From: JBMYQA01 sp049600855
Lineage (GTDB): Bacteria > Bacteroidota > Bacteroidia > Cytophagales > Flammeovirgaceae
NCBI GenBank assembly: GCA_049600855.1
Contig: JBMYQA010000267.1
Coordinates: 1-8,536, forward strand
Direction: 5' to 3'
Length of the DNA stretch: 8,536 bases
The position numbers were made by a program, and so were the translations under genes. Under the pieces are notes generated by a model that was given only the letters and a program-made list of their open reading frames with translations, made no database searches and was not told the origin of the DNA. Positions 1 through 7,298 of this stretch are shown here, piece after piece (positions within the stretch are counted from its first letter, which is position 1; each line of letters starts with the position of its first letter).

Positions 1-1280
1 CAAAAGTAGAATACTTTAATCCAGGAAACTCCATGAAAGACCGTATGGCTCTTAAGATGGTAGAAGATGCTGAAGCAGCGGGGATTCTTAAGCCTGGAGG
101 AACGATTATTGAAGGAACTTCTGGTAATACAGGTATGGGGCTCGCGCTTGCTGCTGTATCTAAAGGCTATAAGTGCATCTTTACCATGGCTGATAAGCAG
201 TCGCAAGAGAAAATTAATATCCTGCGCGCTGTGGGGGCTGAAGTAATTGTTTGTCCGACCAACGTCGCTCCTGAAGACCCGCGCTCGTATTATTCGGTAG
301 CCAAGAAACTCAATGAGGAGATTCCAAATTCGTTCTACCCCAATCAATACGACAACCTTTCTAATCGTACAGCGCATTACGAAACAACAGGGCCAGAAAT
401 TTGGGAACAAACGGAAGGTAAAGTTACGCACTATGCGGCAGGTGTAGGTACAGGTGGATCGATGTGTGGCGTTGCTCAGTATTTAAAAGAGCAAAATTCA
501 AATGTCGTTAGTGTTGGAATTGATACTTATGGCTCCATATTCAAAAAATATAAGGAGACGGGAGAGTTTGACGAAAAAGAGATTTATCCTTACCTGACAG
601 AAGGCATTGGGGAAGATATTTTGCCTAAAAACGTAGATTTTAATGTAATTGATCATTTTATCAAGGTAACTGATAAAGATGGTGCAATTATGACGCGTAG
701 ATTGGCGCGTGAAGAAGGGTTATTTGTAGGATGGTCTTGCGGTGCGGCTGTATATGGGGCACTAGAATATGCGCGGGAGCACCTGACTAAAAATGATGTG
801 ATGGTGATTATATTGCCAGACCACGGAACGCGATATTTAGGCAAAATCTACAATGACAACTGGATGAAAGATCATGGCTTTGTAGAAGAACGTGAGTTTG
901 CTACCGCATTAGATATTGTAAAGCATCGTAATGGAAATAGTAATTTGGCTTTTGTATCGCCAAATGCTACGGTGCAAGAGGCCATTGCTTTAATGAATAA
1001 ACTAGGCATCTCTCAAATTCCTGTAGGCAATAGTGAAGAGATTATAGGTAGCCTTACGGATTCGAAAATTCTGAATCAATTATTAGATAATTCGGAAATT
1101 AAGGGGAGCCCTGTAAGTGACATTATGGACAAGCCGTTCACTTTTGTAGCGGCTGACAATACCGTAGATACCTTGTCTTCTTTATTGGATCATGAAAATC
1201 GAGCTGTCATGATTCGCGATCAAGAAAATAAACCGCATATCATCACTAAACATGATTTATTGATGGCTATGACGAGCTAA
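1..1280 (+). CDS. Cystathionine beta-synthase, PLP-dependent, with C-terminal CBS-domain pair (5' end missing)
   Basis: This fold-type II PLP enzyme should condense serine (or an activated serine) with homocysteine to give cystathionine in the cytoplasm. The reading frame is open from base 3, so the gene starts outside the window; the ATG at 33 is internal, because the preceding codons read KVEYFNPGNS and join SMKDR, the block holding the PLP-binding lysine (codon 36-38). Counting from that Met, the substrate loop GTSGNTG lies at 28-34, the PLP phosphate loop GVGTGGS at 137-143, and a GWSCGAA segment near the ring-binding serine at 233-239. The run GYKCIFTMADKQSQEK resembles the CBS version rather than plain cysteine synthase, as does LPDHGTRYLGKIYNDNWM. 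Residues from about 295 to the end form two CBS (Bateman) motifs, usually a regulatory nucleotide or SAM sensor. Cysteine synthase-like activity cannot be excluded. A strong terminator follows the stop by 25 bases. Confidence 0.9.
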   Translation, partial: KVEYFNPGNSMKDRMALKMVEDAEAAGILKPGGTIIEGTSGNTGMGLALAAVSKGYKCIFTMADKQSQEKINILRAVGAEVIVCPTNVAPEDPRSYYSVAKKLNEEIPNSFYPNQYDNLSNRTAHYETTGPEIWEQTEGKVTHYAAGVGTGGSMCGVAQYLKEQNSNVVSVGIDTYGSIFKKYKETGEFDEKEIYPYLTEGIGEDILPKNVDFNVIDHFIKVTDKDGAIMTRRLAREEGLFVGWSCGAAVYGALEYAREHLTKNDVMVIILPDHGTRYLGKIYNDNWMKDHGFVEEREFATALDIVKHRNGNSNLAFVSPNATVQEAIALMNKLGISQIPVGNSEEIIGSLTDSKILNQLLDNSEIKGSPVSDIMDKPFTFVAADNTVDTLSSLLDHENRAVMIRDQENKPHIITKHDLLMAMTS

Positions 1281-1305
1281 ATGCATGTATTCTTTTGAAA
1301 TGAAC

Positions 1306-1338
1306 AGCATCTTGCCAAAGTGGTGAGGTGCTTTTTTT
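1306..1338 (+). terminator. Rho-independent terminator of the cystathionine beta-synthase gene
   Basis: A 12-bp stem (1306-1317 with 1321-1332, including three G-T wobbles) closes a 3-base AAG loop and runs into a T-tract through 1338. It lies 25 bases after the stop codon, a typical intrinsic terminator position. Confidence 0.85.
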
Positions 1339-1469
1339 ATGATGTTATCCACACTTCATCGAATTCCCAAGTGAGCCTCTTACAATGTAAATTATTGGCT
1401 AAATATTTAAACATCTGACGACTTCAGGCGTTTCTTTGTTAGAAGCTAACCGCTTAATTTAAACTACAG

Positions 1470-1497
1470 GCCATCTGTGAGAGCAGGTGGCTTTTTT
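1470..1497 (+). terminator. Second, orphan intrinsic terminator
   Basis: The arms GCCATCTG (1470-1477) and CAGGTGGC (1484-1491) pair over 8 bp with one T-G wobble around the loop TGAGAG, followed by TTTTTT at 1492-1497. No gene ends just before it; the nearest stop codon is about 190 bases upstream and already has its own terminator. It may be a backup terminator or may end a short untranslated transcript. Confidence 0.75.
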
Positions 1498-1593
1498 AGG
1501 TTAAAACCTGTTCGTTTGATGAATGATGGATGTTGAAACAAGTTCTAACTCGTTAAAAACCGTTAATCACGAAACCTATTCTAATAAATGAGG

Positions 1594-1626
1594 TGTTATC
1601 ACAGCGATATTCACTAAACGATAACA
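1594..1626. repeat. Inverted repeat TGTTATC-N19-GATAACA just before msrB
   Basis: Perfect 7-base arms at 1594-1600 and 1620-1626 are separated by 19 bases, ending 3 bases before the msrB start codon. It could be a repressor site or an mRNA hairpin masking translation initiation. Seven-base arms in AT-rich DNA can arise by chance, so function is only inferred. Confidence 0.3.
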
Positions 1627-1629
1627 TTT

Positions 1630-2187
1630 ATGAAACTATTATCAGTAGTAGGATTTTTATCCTTCATCATTGTATTTACCTCTTGTGCTCAAGAACAAAC
1701 GACTGCCACCAAGGATAAAACGGATCATAAAGTTGCTATAGCCACCTCAGAAATTGGCAAAGTAGTAAAAACGGATGCGGAGTGGAAAAAGATATTAACC
1801 CCCATACAATACGATGTGTTGCGCCATGAAGGGACAGAACGTGCATTTACTGGCGCATATTGGAATAATAAAGCGAAAGGCACTTACTATTGTGCTGGTT
1901 GCAAACTGCCTTTATTTTCTTCAAAAACGAAGTATAAATCGGGCACAGGATGGCCGAGCTTTTGGCAACCTTTGGCTGCAAAATATGTAGGTACTCAGGT
2001 GGATACCAAGTATGGCTGGAATCGTACAGAAGTGCATTGTGCGCGTTGCGAAGGGCACTTAGGCCATATTTTTGAAGACGGACCACAGCCAACAGGCTTA
2101 CGCTATTGCATCAATTCTGCCTCACTTACTTTTGAGCCCGCTGAGGATGGAGCGAAAAAAGAAGGAACGAAAGATCCGAAGGAATGA
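1630..2187 (+). CDS. msrB: Peptide-methionine (R)-S-oxide reductase MsrB, lipoprotein
   Basis: This enzyme reduces methionine-R-sulfoxide in oxidised proteins. The ATG at 1630 starts a signal peptide ending in a lipobox-like FTS-C19, so the product is probably a lipoprotein acting in the periplasm or at the outer membrane; the box is not ideal. A linker of about 25 residues leads to the SelR/MsrB domain (about 48-170). Visible hallmarks are the zinc ligands C88/C91 (CAGC) and C137/C140 (CARC), SGTGWPSFW at 104-112, HLGHIFEDGPQPTGLRYC with the catalytic C160, and N162. Apart from C19 and the four zinc ligands, C160 is the only cysteine. The resolving-cysteine position before GWPSF, Cys in E. 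coli MsrB, is T106, so this looks like a 1-Cys enzyme reduced directly by its donor. The membrane-protein gene at 2247 follows without a terminator and may be co-transcribed. Confidence 0.95.
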   Translation: MKLLSVVGFLSFIIVFTSCAQEQTTATKDKTDHKVAIATSEIGKVVKTDAEWKKILTPIQYDVLRHEGTERAFTGAYWNNKAKGTYYCAGCKLPLFSSKTKYKSGTGWPSFWQPLAAKYVGTQVDTKYGWNRTEVHCARCEGHLGHIFEDGPQPTGLRYCINSASLTFEPAEDGAKKEGTKDPKE

Positions 2188-2194
2188 TTTTAAA

Positions 2195-2227
2195 TTTGTG
2201 TTATCTTCAACATTTTTGCTATTATCG
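2195..2227 (+). promoter_or_regulatory. Possible weak Bacteroidota-type promoter for the membrane-protein gene
   Basis: TTTG at 2195-2198 is followed after 21 bases by TATTATCG at 2220-2227, which matches four of the six conserved positions of TAnnTTTG. Transcription would start around 2231-2234, shortly before the start codon. The match is partial, and read-through from msrB is equally possible. Confidence 0.25.
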
Positions 2228-2246
2228 AATCGATTAATGGTTTAAG

Positions 2247-3755
2247 TTGAAGCTTATGGCACTTGCTAGATTTATGATTAGTGTAAATGCCTTGATTGCT
2301 GTTGCTGTCGGGGTATATTTTTTTGTTATTCCTGCGATTATGGGAATCTACTACATCAATGATCAAGGATTGAAAGAGAGTCAGATTCCTCGATTAGTGA
2401 TGGATCAGCATGAAGCCATTACCCCCCAGTTTGAATCATGGGCAACGGATCGAATCATGGAGAAAGCGGGTGGGGAAGTGGATGAAAATGACATTGCTGG
2501 AACAGAATGGCCGTTGTTTAGTGCCGTCTATTATTTGTGGACAACCGAAGCATTGCAGGAAGATTATAAAAAAAATAAAGCGGCCTATGATCAAGCGCCT
2601 CGAATTTATGCGAAGGAGGCCATGAAAGCTGCGGTAAAGTTACTCCTTGACCCAAATCATGCTGCATTTGTTAAACAAAAATGGGGGAAGGATTACCTTA
2701 ATAAAGAGAATGTATTTTACCGAGCTACTGCTATAGCAGGCTTGGCATCGTATTATAAACTGACTGCAGATGCTCGATATGTGGACATCTTAAAAGCACG
2801 AAGCCTGAGTTTAGACCAAGAGTTAGCGGCATCTGCTTATGGGCTCTTAAATGATTACCCAAATGAATGCTACCCCGCAGATGTTGCTTTTGCCTATTAT
2901 GCGATTCATCAGGCTAAAAACGTGTTGAACATCCCAGCAGATTCTACCACTCAGCTGGGATTAAGGGGCTTTACTGTTTTTTCAGATACGAATCAAACCG
3001 AACTACAACTGCCTCCTTTTTCTTTAAACCTTACGAATAATCCTGCAACTCACACAGGCCTTCCGAGAGGAAGTTCAAGTGCTTGGTTTATGCAATTTGC
3101 TCCACAGCTATGGCCGACACAGAGCAAACTGTGGATGGATGCCTTTGAAACGCTTTTTTGGCAAAGAAACTGGACCGCTGTTGGTTTTAAAGAATATAGC
3201 GAGCAACAACCAACTAATTGGGGGTTTGACATTGATGGTGGACCAATACTGGCAGGACATGGGTTTACAGCATCTACTTTTGGCATAGGAGCCTCAAGAT
3301 TAATGAATCGCTATGATTTAGCTTATCCCTTAGCTGCAGAGATGATTTCGATTAGTTTACCCCATTTGAATGGCCGATTATTACTGCCCAATGCTTTATC
3401 TGATTGGACACATGCCCCCTTACTGGGCGAAGTTGCGATTATGTATAACTTATCCAGAAAAGCGACCAATAACACTACTAAGCGAGATCAAGGAAGTCTT
3501 CCATTATTTGTTTATTGGGCAAATGGCTTGTGTTGGTTACTTGGATTAATTGTGATTTGGAGAGGAATTAGAAGAACACGCAGAGGAAGAGATTTACAGG
3601 TTGCCCCTTCTTACATCATCATACAGTTTGTGTTATGGCTGTTATTAATCTTAGTTTCATTCAAGCTAGTGCTAGAATATAACTACCTCGCAAGTTTGGG
3701 TTTGGTGATCGTTTCTCGTGTATTTCCTATTCTTACCCTAGAGCCAAAAAAATAG
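2247..3755 (+). CDS. Uncharacterised membrane-anchored protein, possibly linalool dehydratase/isomerase-like
   Basis: The role is unknown. The frame opens with TTG at 2247, but ATG at 2256 (codon 4) is a more ordinary start; neither has a clear Shine-Dalgarno. Residue numbers count from the TTG. One membrane helix lies at about 12-34. A soluble, probably extracytoplasmic, helix-rich domain spans about 40-415. Two or three further hydrophobic segments lie at about 420-438, 456-477 and 480-497, with an arginine-rich cytoplasmic loop RRTRRGR between the first two. Motifs include EWPLFSAVYYLWTTEALQ at 87-104, NECYPADVAFAYYAI near 206-220, LPRGSSSAW at 272-280, FKEYSE at 314-319 and DIDGGPILAGHGF at 328-340. 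From memory, this order recalls membrane proteins with a linalool dehydratase/isomerase-like (alpha/alpha)6 barrel, where a DxDxGP motif lies near the pocket; this is inference. It lies 59-68 bases after msrB, and its stop codon falls inside a terminator stem. Confidence 0.8.
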   Translation: MKLMALARFMISVNALIAVAVGVYFFVIPAIMGIYYINDQGLKESQIPRLVMDQHEAITPQFESWATDRIMEKAGGEVDENDIAGTEWPLFSAVYYLWTTEALQEDYKKNKAAYDQAPRIYAKEAMKAAVKLLLDPNHAAFVKQKWGKDYLNKENVFYRATAIAGLASYYKLTADARYVDILKARSLSLDQELAASAYGLLNDYPNECYPADVAFAYYAIHQAKNVLNIPADSTTQLGLRGFTVFSDTNQTELQLPPFSLNLTNNPATHTGLPRGSSSAWFMQFAPQLWPTQSKLWMDAFETLFWQRNWTAVGFKEYSEQQPTNWGFDIDGGPILAGHGFTASTFGIGASRLMNRYDLAYPLAAEMISISLPHLNGRLLLPNALSDWTHAPLLGEVAIMYNLSRKATNNTTKRDQGSLPLFVYWANGLCWLLGLIVIWRGIRRTRRGRDLQVAPSYIIIQFVLWLLLILVSFKLVLEYNYLASLGLVIVSRVFPILTLEPKK

Positions 3756-3781
3756 GTTGGAGTGCTAACCAACCTATTTTT
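3748..3781. terminator. Bidirectional terminator between convergent genes
   Basis: A perfect 13-bp stem (3748-3760 with 3769-3781) closes an 8-base loop. The left arm starts with five A and the right arm ends with five T, so it can end transcription from both sides: the membrane-protein gene on plus, whose TAG stop at 3753-3755 is inside the stem, and the M13 peptidase on minus, whose stop is 12 bases beyond it. Confidence 0.85.
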
Positions 3782-3793
3782 AAAAAGCGAATA

Positions 3794-5809
3794 CTACCAA
3801 ATTTTAATGATTTCATCTGCTGCCTTGTACATGTTATCGCCTGCTTTCACATCAAATGCTTGGTGAAATTCTGGCATATTAACGAGAGGTCCATTAGCCC
3901 GATACATGCCTGGCGCATGAGGATTGGTTCTAACCTCTCTTCTTAGTGTCTCATCAGTATATTTTGTGCGCCAAATGGTTGCCCACGAAATGAAGAATCG
4001 CTGTTCAGGTGTCTGACCGTCAATATCTGCTGGACGACCTTTTTCGTTGAAAAAGCGTTGCAATCCATCATAAGCGACATTAATGCCGCCCAAATCGCCA
4101 ATATTTTCTCCTAGAGTAAATTCACCATTTACAAAAACGCTATCAATAGGTTCGTAAGCTGAATATTGATCTACGAGCTTCCCTGTACGCGCTTTAAATT
4201 TTGCCAAATCCTCATCCGTCCACCAATTATTGCGATTTCCAGCGCCGTCAAATTTACTGCCTCGATCATCAAAGCCATGAGAAATTTCATGTCCAATTAC
4301 CGCTCCAATACCACCATAGTTTACGGCCTCATCTTTTTTGTAATCGTAGAAAGGAGGTTGTAAAATACCAGCAGGAAAGACAATCTCATTGGCTGAAGCA
4401 CGGTAGTAGGCATTCACCGTTTGCGGAGACATGCCCCATTCCGATTTGTCCACAGGTTCGTTAAGTTTTGCAAAGCGTTCTTCTACCTGAAAGCGTAAGG
4501 CATTCAGCACATTGCCAACAAAAGATGCATGTTCACCCGTTTCCACTAGCATAGATTGGTAACTTTTCCATTCATCAGGATAACCAATTTTTACATTAAA
4601 GGCTTTGAGCTTCTCCAATGCTTTTTCCTTAGTTTCATCAGACATCCAATCTAGGTTTTGGATACGATCTCCAAAAGCGAGTTTAATGTTATTGACCATT
4701 TCCAACGTTTTTTCTTTTGCTTCAGGAGGAAATGTTTCTTCAACATACAATTTGCCAATAGCTTCTCCCAGAAAACGATTGGTAGTACCCAATACCCGCT
4801 TCCATCGGGGACTAATTGCCGCTGTTCCCCTCAAGTAAGTACCATAAAATTCAAAGTTTGGCATTACATATTTTTCACTCATATAAGGAGCGGCAGTATT
4901 AATCAAGTGAAACTTCAAATACGCGCGCAAATCTTCAATCTCAGTGGAAGTAACTAAGCTGTCATAGGTTTTTAAAAATGCAGGTTCTGTCACAATAACT
5001 TCTGTAGGATTATCCAAACCTACGTCTGCCAAATAACGCTTCCAGTCAATAGATGGAGCAAGCTTTGAGAGTTCAGCTACTGACATTTTATGATACGTTT
5101 TGTCAGGGTTTCTACGAGAAATTTTATCTAAAGTACCTCTAGCCAAATCCGTTTCGAGATTAACAATGACCATAGCAAGCGCATGAGCCAATGATTCATT
5201 CATATCGAATGTCATAAATAATTCCTCAATGTATTCTTTGTATTCGGTTACGGTAGACATCGACTTGTGATCTGTACTCAAATAATAATCCCGATCAGGT
5301 AAACCTAATCCACCTGAGCGTATGTAAAGTGCGTTTGCTGTACTATTTTTTTGATCGGGATATACCCCTAATCTAAAAAAGGCACCGCCTCCAATCGTTT
5401 CTTGAAAAGCCAAATAATCCTGAAGTGTAGCAAGGTCTTTAATTCCATCAATCATGGCCAAATAAGGCATTAACGGAGTGATGCCATGTTTTTCGGCAAG
5501 GGCTGAATCCATACCTATTTGATAAAAGTTGGCTGCCTTTTTCTGATCGCTTTCCGCATCATATTGGTCGCTGTTCATCGCTTTTTCAAGTACACTGAGT
5601 ACGACTTTATTATTGTTTTCTCGAAGTTCATCAAAGCTGCCCCATCGTCCTCTATCTGCGGGAATTTTAGCGGTGGCAAGCCAATCTTGATTCACATACT
5701 GGAAAAAATCGTCTTGGGGAGTAACCTTTTTCTTGGTTTCCTCAGATGGCGCGCATCCAGCTAATAGCATTGAGGAAATGAAAAGTGATAGTAAATAATA
5801 GTTTCTCAT
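3794..5809 (-). CDS. M13 family zinc metallopeptidase (neprilysin/PepO type), lipoprotein
   Basis: This zinc endopeptidase probably cleaves short peptides outside the cytoplasm. The N-terminus is a clear lipoprotein signal peptide with lipobox LLAG-C19, followed by APSEE. The acidic residues near the lipidated cysteine could favour outer-membrane or surface placement, as in other Bacteroidota. The peptidase M13 N-terminal helical domain covers about 32-410 and the catalytic domain about 465-669. Key residues are all present: substrate-binding NAYY at 466-469, the zinc motif HEISH at 507-511 with catalytic E508, GENIGDLGG with the third zinc ligand E568 and D572, and the H631 and R637 pair in NPHAPGMYRANG, matching the spacing of the neprilysin His/Arg that stabilise and bind substrate. 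The C-terminus is IIKIW, the bacterial form without the C-x-x-W cysteine. The length of 671 is normal, and the gene appears intact and monocistronic. Confidence 0.95.
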   Translation of the reverse strand: MRNYYLLSLFISSMLLAGCAPSEETKKKVTPQDDFFQYVNQDWLATAKIPADRGRWGSFDELRENNNKVVLSVLEKAMNSDQYDAESDQKKAANFYQIGMDSALAEKHGITPLMPYLAMIDGIKDLATLQDYLAFQETIGGGAFFRLGVYPDQKNSTANALYIRSGGLGLPDRDYYLSTDHKSMSTVTEYKEYIEELFMTFDMNESLAHALAMVIVNLETDLARGTLDKISRRNPDKTYHKMSVAELSKLAPSIDWKRYLADVGLDNPTEVIVTEPAFLKTYDSLVTSTEIEDLRAYLKFHLINTAAPYMSEKYVMPNFEFYGTYLRGTAAISPRWKRVLGTTNRFLGEAIGKLYVEETFPPEAKEKTLEMVNNIKLAFGDRIQNLDWMSDETKEKALEKLKAFNVKIGYPDEWKSYQSMLVETGEHASFVGNVLNALRFQVEERFAKLNEPVDKSEWGMSPQTVNAYYRASANEIVFPAGILQPPFYDYKKDEAVNYGGIGAVIGHEISHGFDDRGSKFDGAGNRNNWWTDEDLAKFKARTGKLVDQYSAYEPIDSVFVNGEFTLGENIGDLGGINVAYDGLQRFFNEKGRPADIDGQTPEQRFFISWATIWRTKYTDETLRREVRTNPHAPGMYRANGPLVNMPEFHQAFDVKAGDNMYKAADEIIKIW

Positions 5810-6214
5810 ATTGATTTCGATCTAAAACTTTCTTTGTAATCGTTTGAATAAATACACTACATGCGATAAAATTAAGAAAGAATTGAATCTTTTAAAGAAT
5901 AATTTAGGTGAATAGTTGAATTTATCGAATAAAGGTACTTTAGTGTAGGTAAAAAAGGAGTAGAAATTTAGTACTTTAAGCGAAGATTGTAGAGCTTCGT
6001 CAATCAACTATTTTGAAGAAGGTTGGTGAGGAAAATCAACGATTAGCATACCAGTTAAATTAGTAGAAAATTATTTCTTAGGATAGGTAAGCATGTAAAA
6101 TGACTAAAAAGAAAGCCTAAAGTTACTTTGTATTGCACTTAAACAAACCTTTTAGGTGGATCATTTTTTCACAAAGTTGCCTATTGTTGAACATATCCTT
6201 ATAATTGCATCTTC
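5810..6214. other. Gene-free divergent region between the M13 peptidase and accA
   Basis: About 400 AT-rich bases separate the two divergent starts. A 61-codon minus-strand frame (5822-6007) is very rich in Phe, Leu and Lys, as expected from translating AT-rich noncoding DNA, so I do not call it. GTACTTTA occurs twice, at 5935-5942 and 5971-5978, 36 bases apart. A promoter candidate for accA lies at the right end. I could not find a convincing promoter pair for the peptidase. Confidence 0.6.
6177..6207 (+). promoter_or_regulatory. Candidate Bacteroidota-type promoter for accA
   Basis: TTG at 6177-6179, a 20-base spacer, and TATAATTG at 6200-6207 match TAnnTTTG at five of six conserved positions. 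Transcription would start about 6211-6213, only a few bases before the ATG at 6215. This would make that start nearly leaderless, or give a leader of about 95 bases to the alternative ATG at 6308. Confidence 0.45.
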
Positions 6215-7267
6215 ATGACAGATACCAAAAATGATCAAATTTTGGGGAAGACCCCAGATCAAAAAGAATTAGAGAATGGGCAACGTAGCCCAGGAACTAC
6301 TGTGACGATGGACAATACACTACTAGAATTCGAAAAACCAATTGCCGAATTAGAGGCTAAATTGGAGGATATGAAAACACTTGCCAACCAAAATAAGGTT
6401 GATGTTAGTGCAGCAGTTGCCCAATTAGAAGCGCAAATTCATGAATTAAAGAAAAATACATTTGAGAATTTGACGAGATGGCAGCGTGTTCAATTATCCA
6501 GACATGCCAACCGCCCTTACACGTTGGATTACATCTATCACATTACCGATGACTTTGTAGAATTGCATGGCGATCGAACGGTACGAGATGACAAAGCGAT
6601 GGTAGGAGGTTTTGGCTCAATTGATGGTAAGACTTATATGATTATAGGTCAGCAGAAAGGACGAAATACCAAACAGCGCCAAATGCGTAATTTTGGTATG
6701 GCCAATCCAGAAGGATATCGTAAAGCATTGCGATTGATGAAATTGGCAGAGAAGTTTAATAAACCAATTATCACGCTCATAGACACTCCAGGAGCATTTC
6801 CAGGCCTAGAAGCGGAGGAGAGAGGGCAAGGCGAGGCAATTGCACGTAACCTTAAGGAAATGTTTATGCTTAAAGTACCTGTAATTTGCATCGTAATTGG
6901 TGAAGGTGCTTCAGGTGGCGCATTAGGCATTGCCATTGGTGATAAGGTGATGATGCTTGAAAATACGTGGTATTCTGTAATCTCTCCAGAATCGTGTTCT
7001 TCCATCTTGTGGAGAAGCTGGGATTACAAAGAGCAAGCAGCAGAAGCCTTAAAGTTAACTTCCCACGATATGTTGAAATTAGGATTAATCGATCAAATTG
7101 TTCCTGAACCATTGGGAGGTGCACATACTGATGCAAGTGCGATTGCTGAAAATGTAAAAACAGTTATTAAAACAGCCGTAGCAGAACTTGAAGCACTTTC
7201 TGTAGAAGAGCGCATCAGCAAGCGTATTGATAAGTTTTCGAATATGGGCGTAGTTAGAGAAGATTAG
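6215..7267 (+). CDS. accA: Acetyl-CoA carboxylase carboxyltransferase subunit alpha
   Basis: AccA pairs with AccD to transfer the carboxyl group from biotinylated AccB to acetyl-CoA, giving malonyl-CoA for fatty-acid synthesis in the cytoplasm. The standard protein matches from residue 32: a helical N-terminal part including LLEFEKPIAELEAKLEDM, then LSRHANRPYTLDYI at 94-107, FVELHGDR at 114-121, GQQKGR at 145-150, DTPGAFPG at 190-197, ERGQGEAIARNL at 202-213, the oxyanion-loop region GEGASGGALGI at 229-239, and SVISPESCSSILWR at 254-267. The crotonase-like fold is complete. From ATG 6215 the protein has 350 residues. AccA is usually about 320, and the first 31 residues are polar and look unrelated to the family, so ATG 6308 (giving 319 residues, with a weak AGGA upstream) is a serious alternative start. 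accD is not in the window. The gene stands alone and ends at a strong terminator. Confidence 0.97.
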   Translation: MTDTKNDQILGKTPDQKELENGQRSPGTTVTMDNTLLEFEKPIAELEAKLEDMKTLANQNKVDVSAAVAQLEAQIHELKKNTFENLTRWQRVQLSRHANRPYTLDYIYHITDDFVELHGDRTVRDDKAMVGGFGSIDGKTYMIIGQQKGRNTKQRQMRNFGMANPEGYRKALRLMKLAEKFNKPIITLIDTPGAFPGLEAEERGQGEAIARNLKEMFMLKVPVICIVIGEGASGGALGIAIGDKVMMLENTWYSVISPESCSSILWRSWDYKEQAAEALKLTSHDMLKLGLIDQIVPEPLGGAHTDASAIAENVKTVIKTAVAELEALSVEERISKRIDKFSNMGVVRED

Positions 7268-7298
7268 CTCATCTTTCAAAACAGTCTCTAAATCATAT

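Larger units (their letters stand above)
1281..1629. other. Gene-free intergenic region between the CBS-synthase gene and msrB
   Basis: No convincing coding region is present. The longest thing seen just after the first terminator is an 11-codon ATG frame at 1339. The stretch contains the terminator of the upstream gene, a perfect short palindrome TTACAATGTAA at 1380-1390, a second hairpin terminator at 1470-1497, and about 130 bases of AT-rich sequence that must include the msrB promoter. I found no good TTTG/TAnnTTTG pair in it. Confidence 0.6.

Noticed and set aside
1339..1374. An 11-codon ATG frame between the two terminators
   Set aside because: Too short, no ribosome-binding signal, and it overlaps the T-tract end of a terminator.
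3050..3288. Overlapping frames of about 70-78 codons on both strands inside the membrane-protein gene
   Set aside because: Both are out-of-frame shadows of a gene with a coherent domain and membrane topology.
4166..4957. Several plus-strand frames of 65-99 codons opposite the M13 peptidase
   Set aside because: They are antisense to conserved catalytic and helical-domain codons and have no recognisable features.
5822..6007. A 61-codon minus-strand frame directly upstream of the M13 peptidase, ending 12 bases before its start
   Set aside because: It is dominated by Phe, Leu, Lys and Ser, as expected of translated AT-rich intergenic DNA. It shows no domain or start signal, and its position is better explained as promoter and leader sequence.
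6649..7005. A 118-codon minus-strand frame inside accA
   Set aside because: It lies wholly within the strongly conserved AccA core read on the other strand; a shadow frame with no family features.
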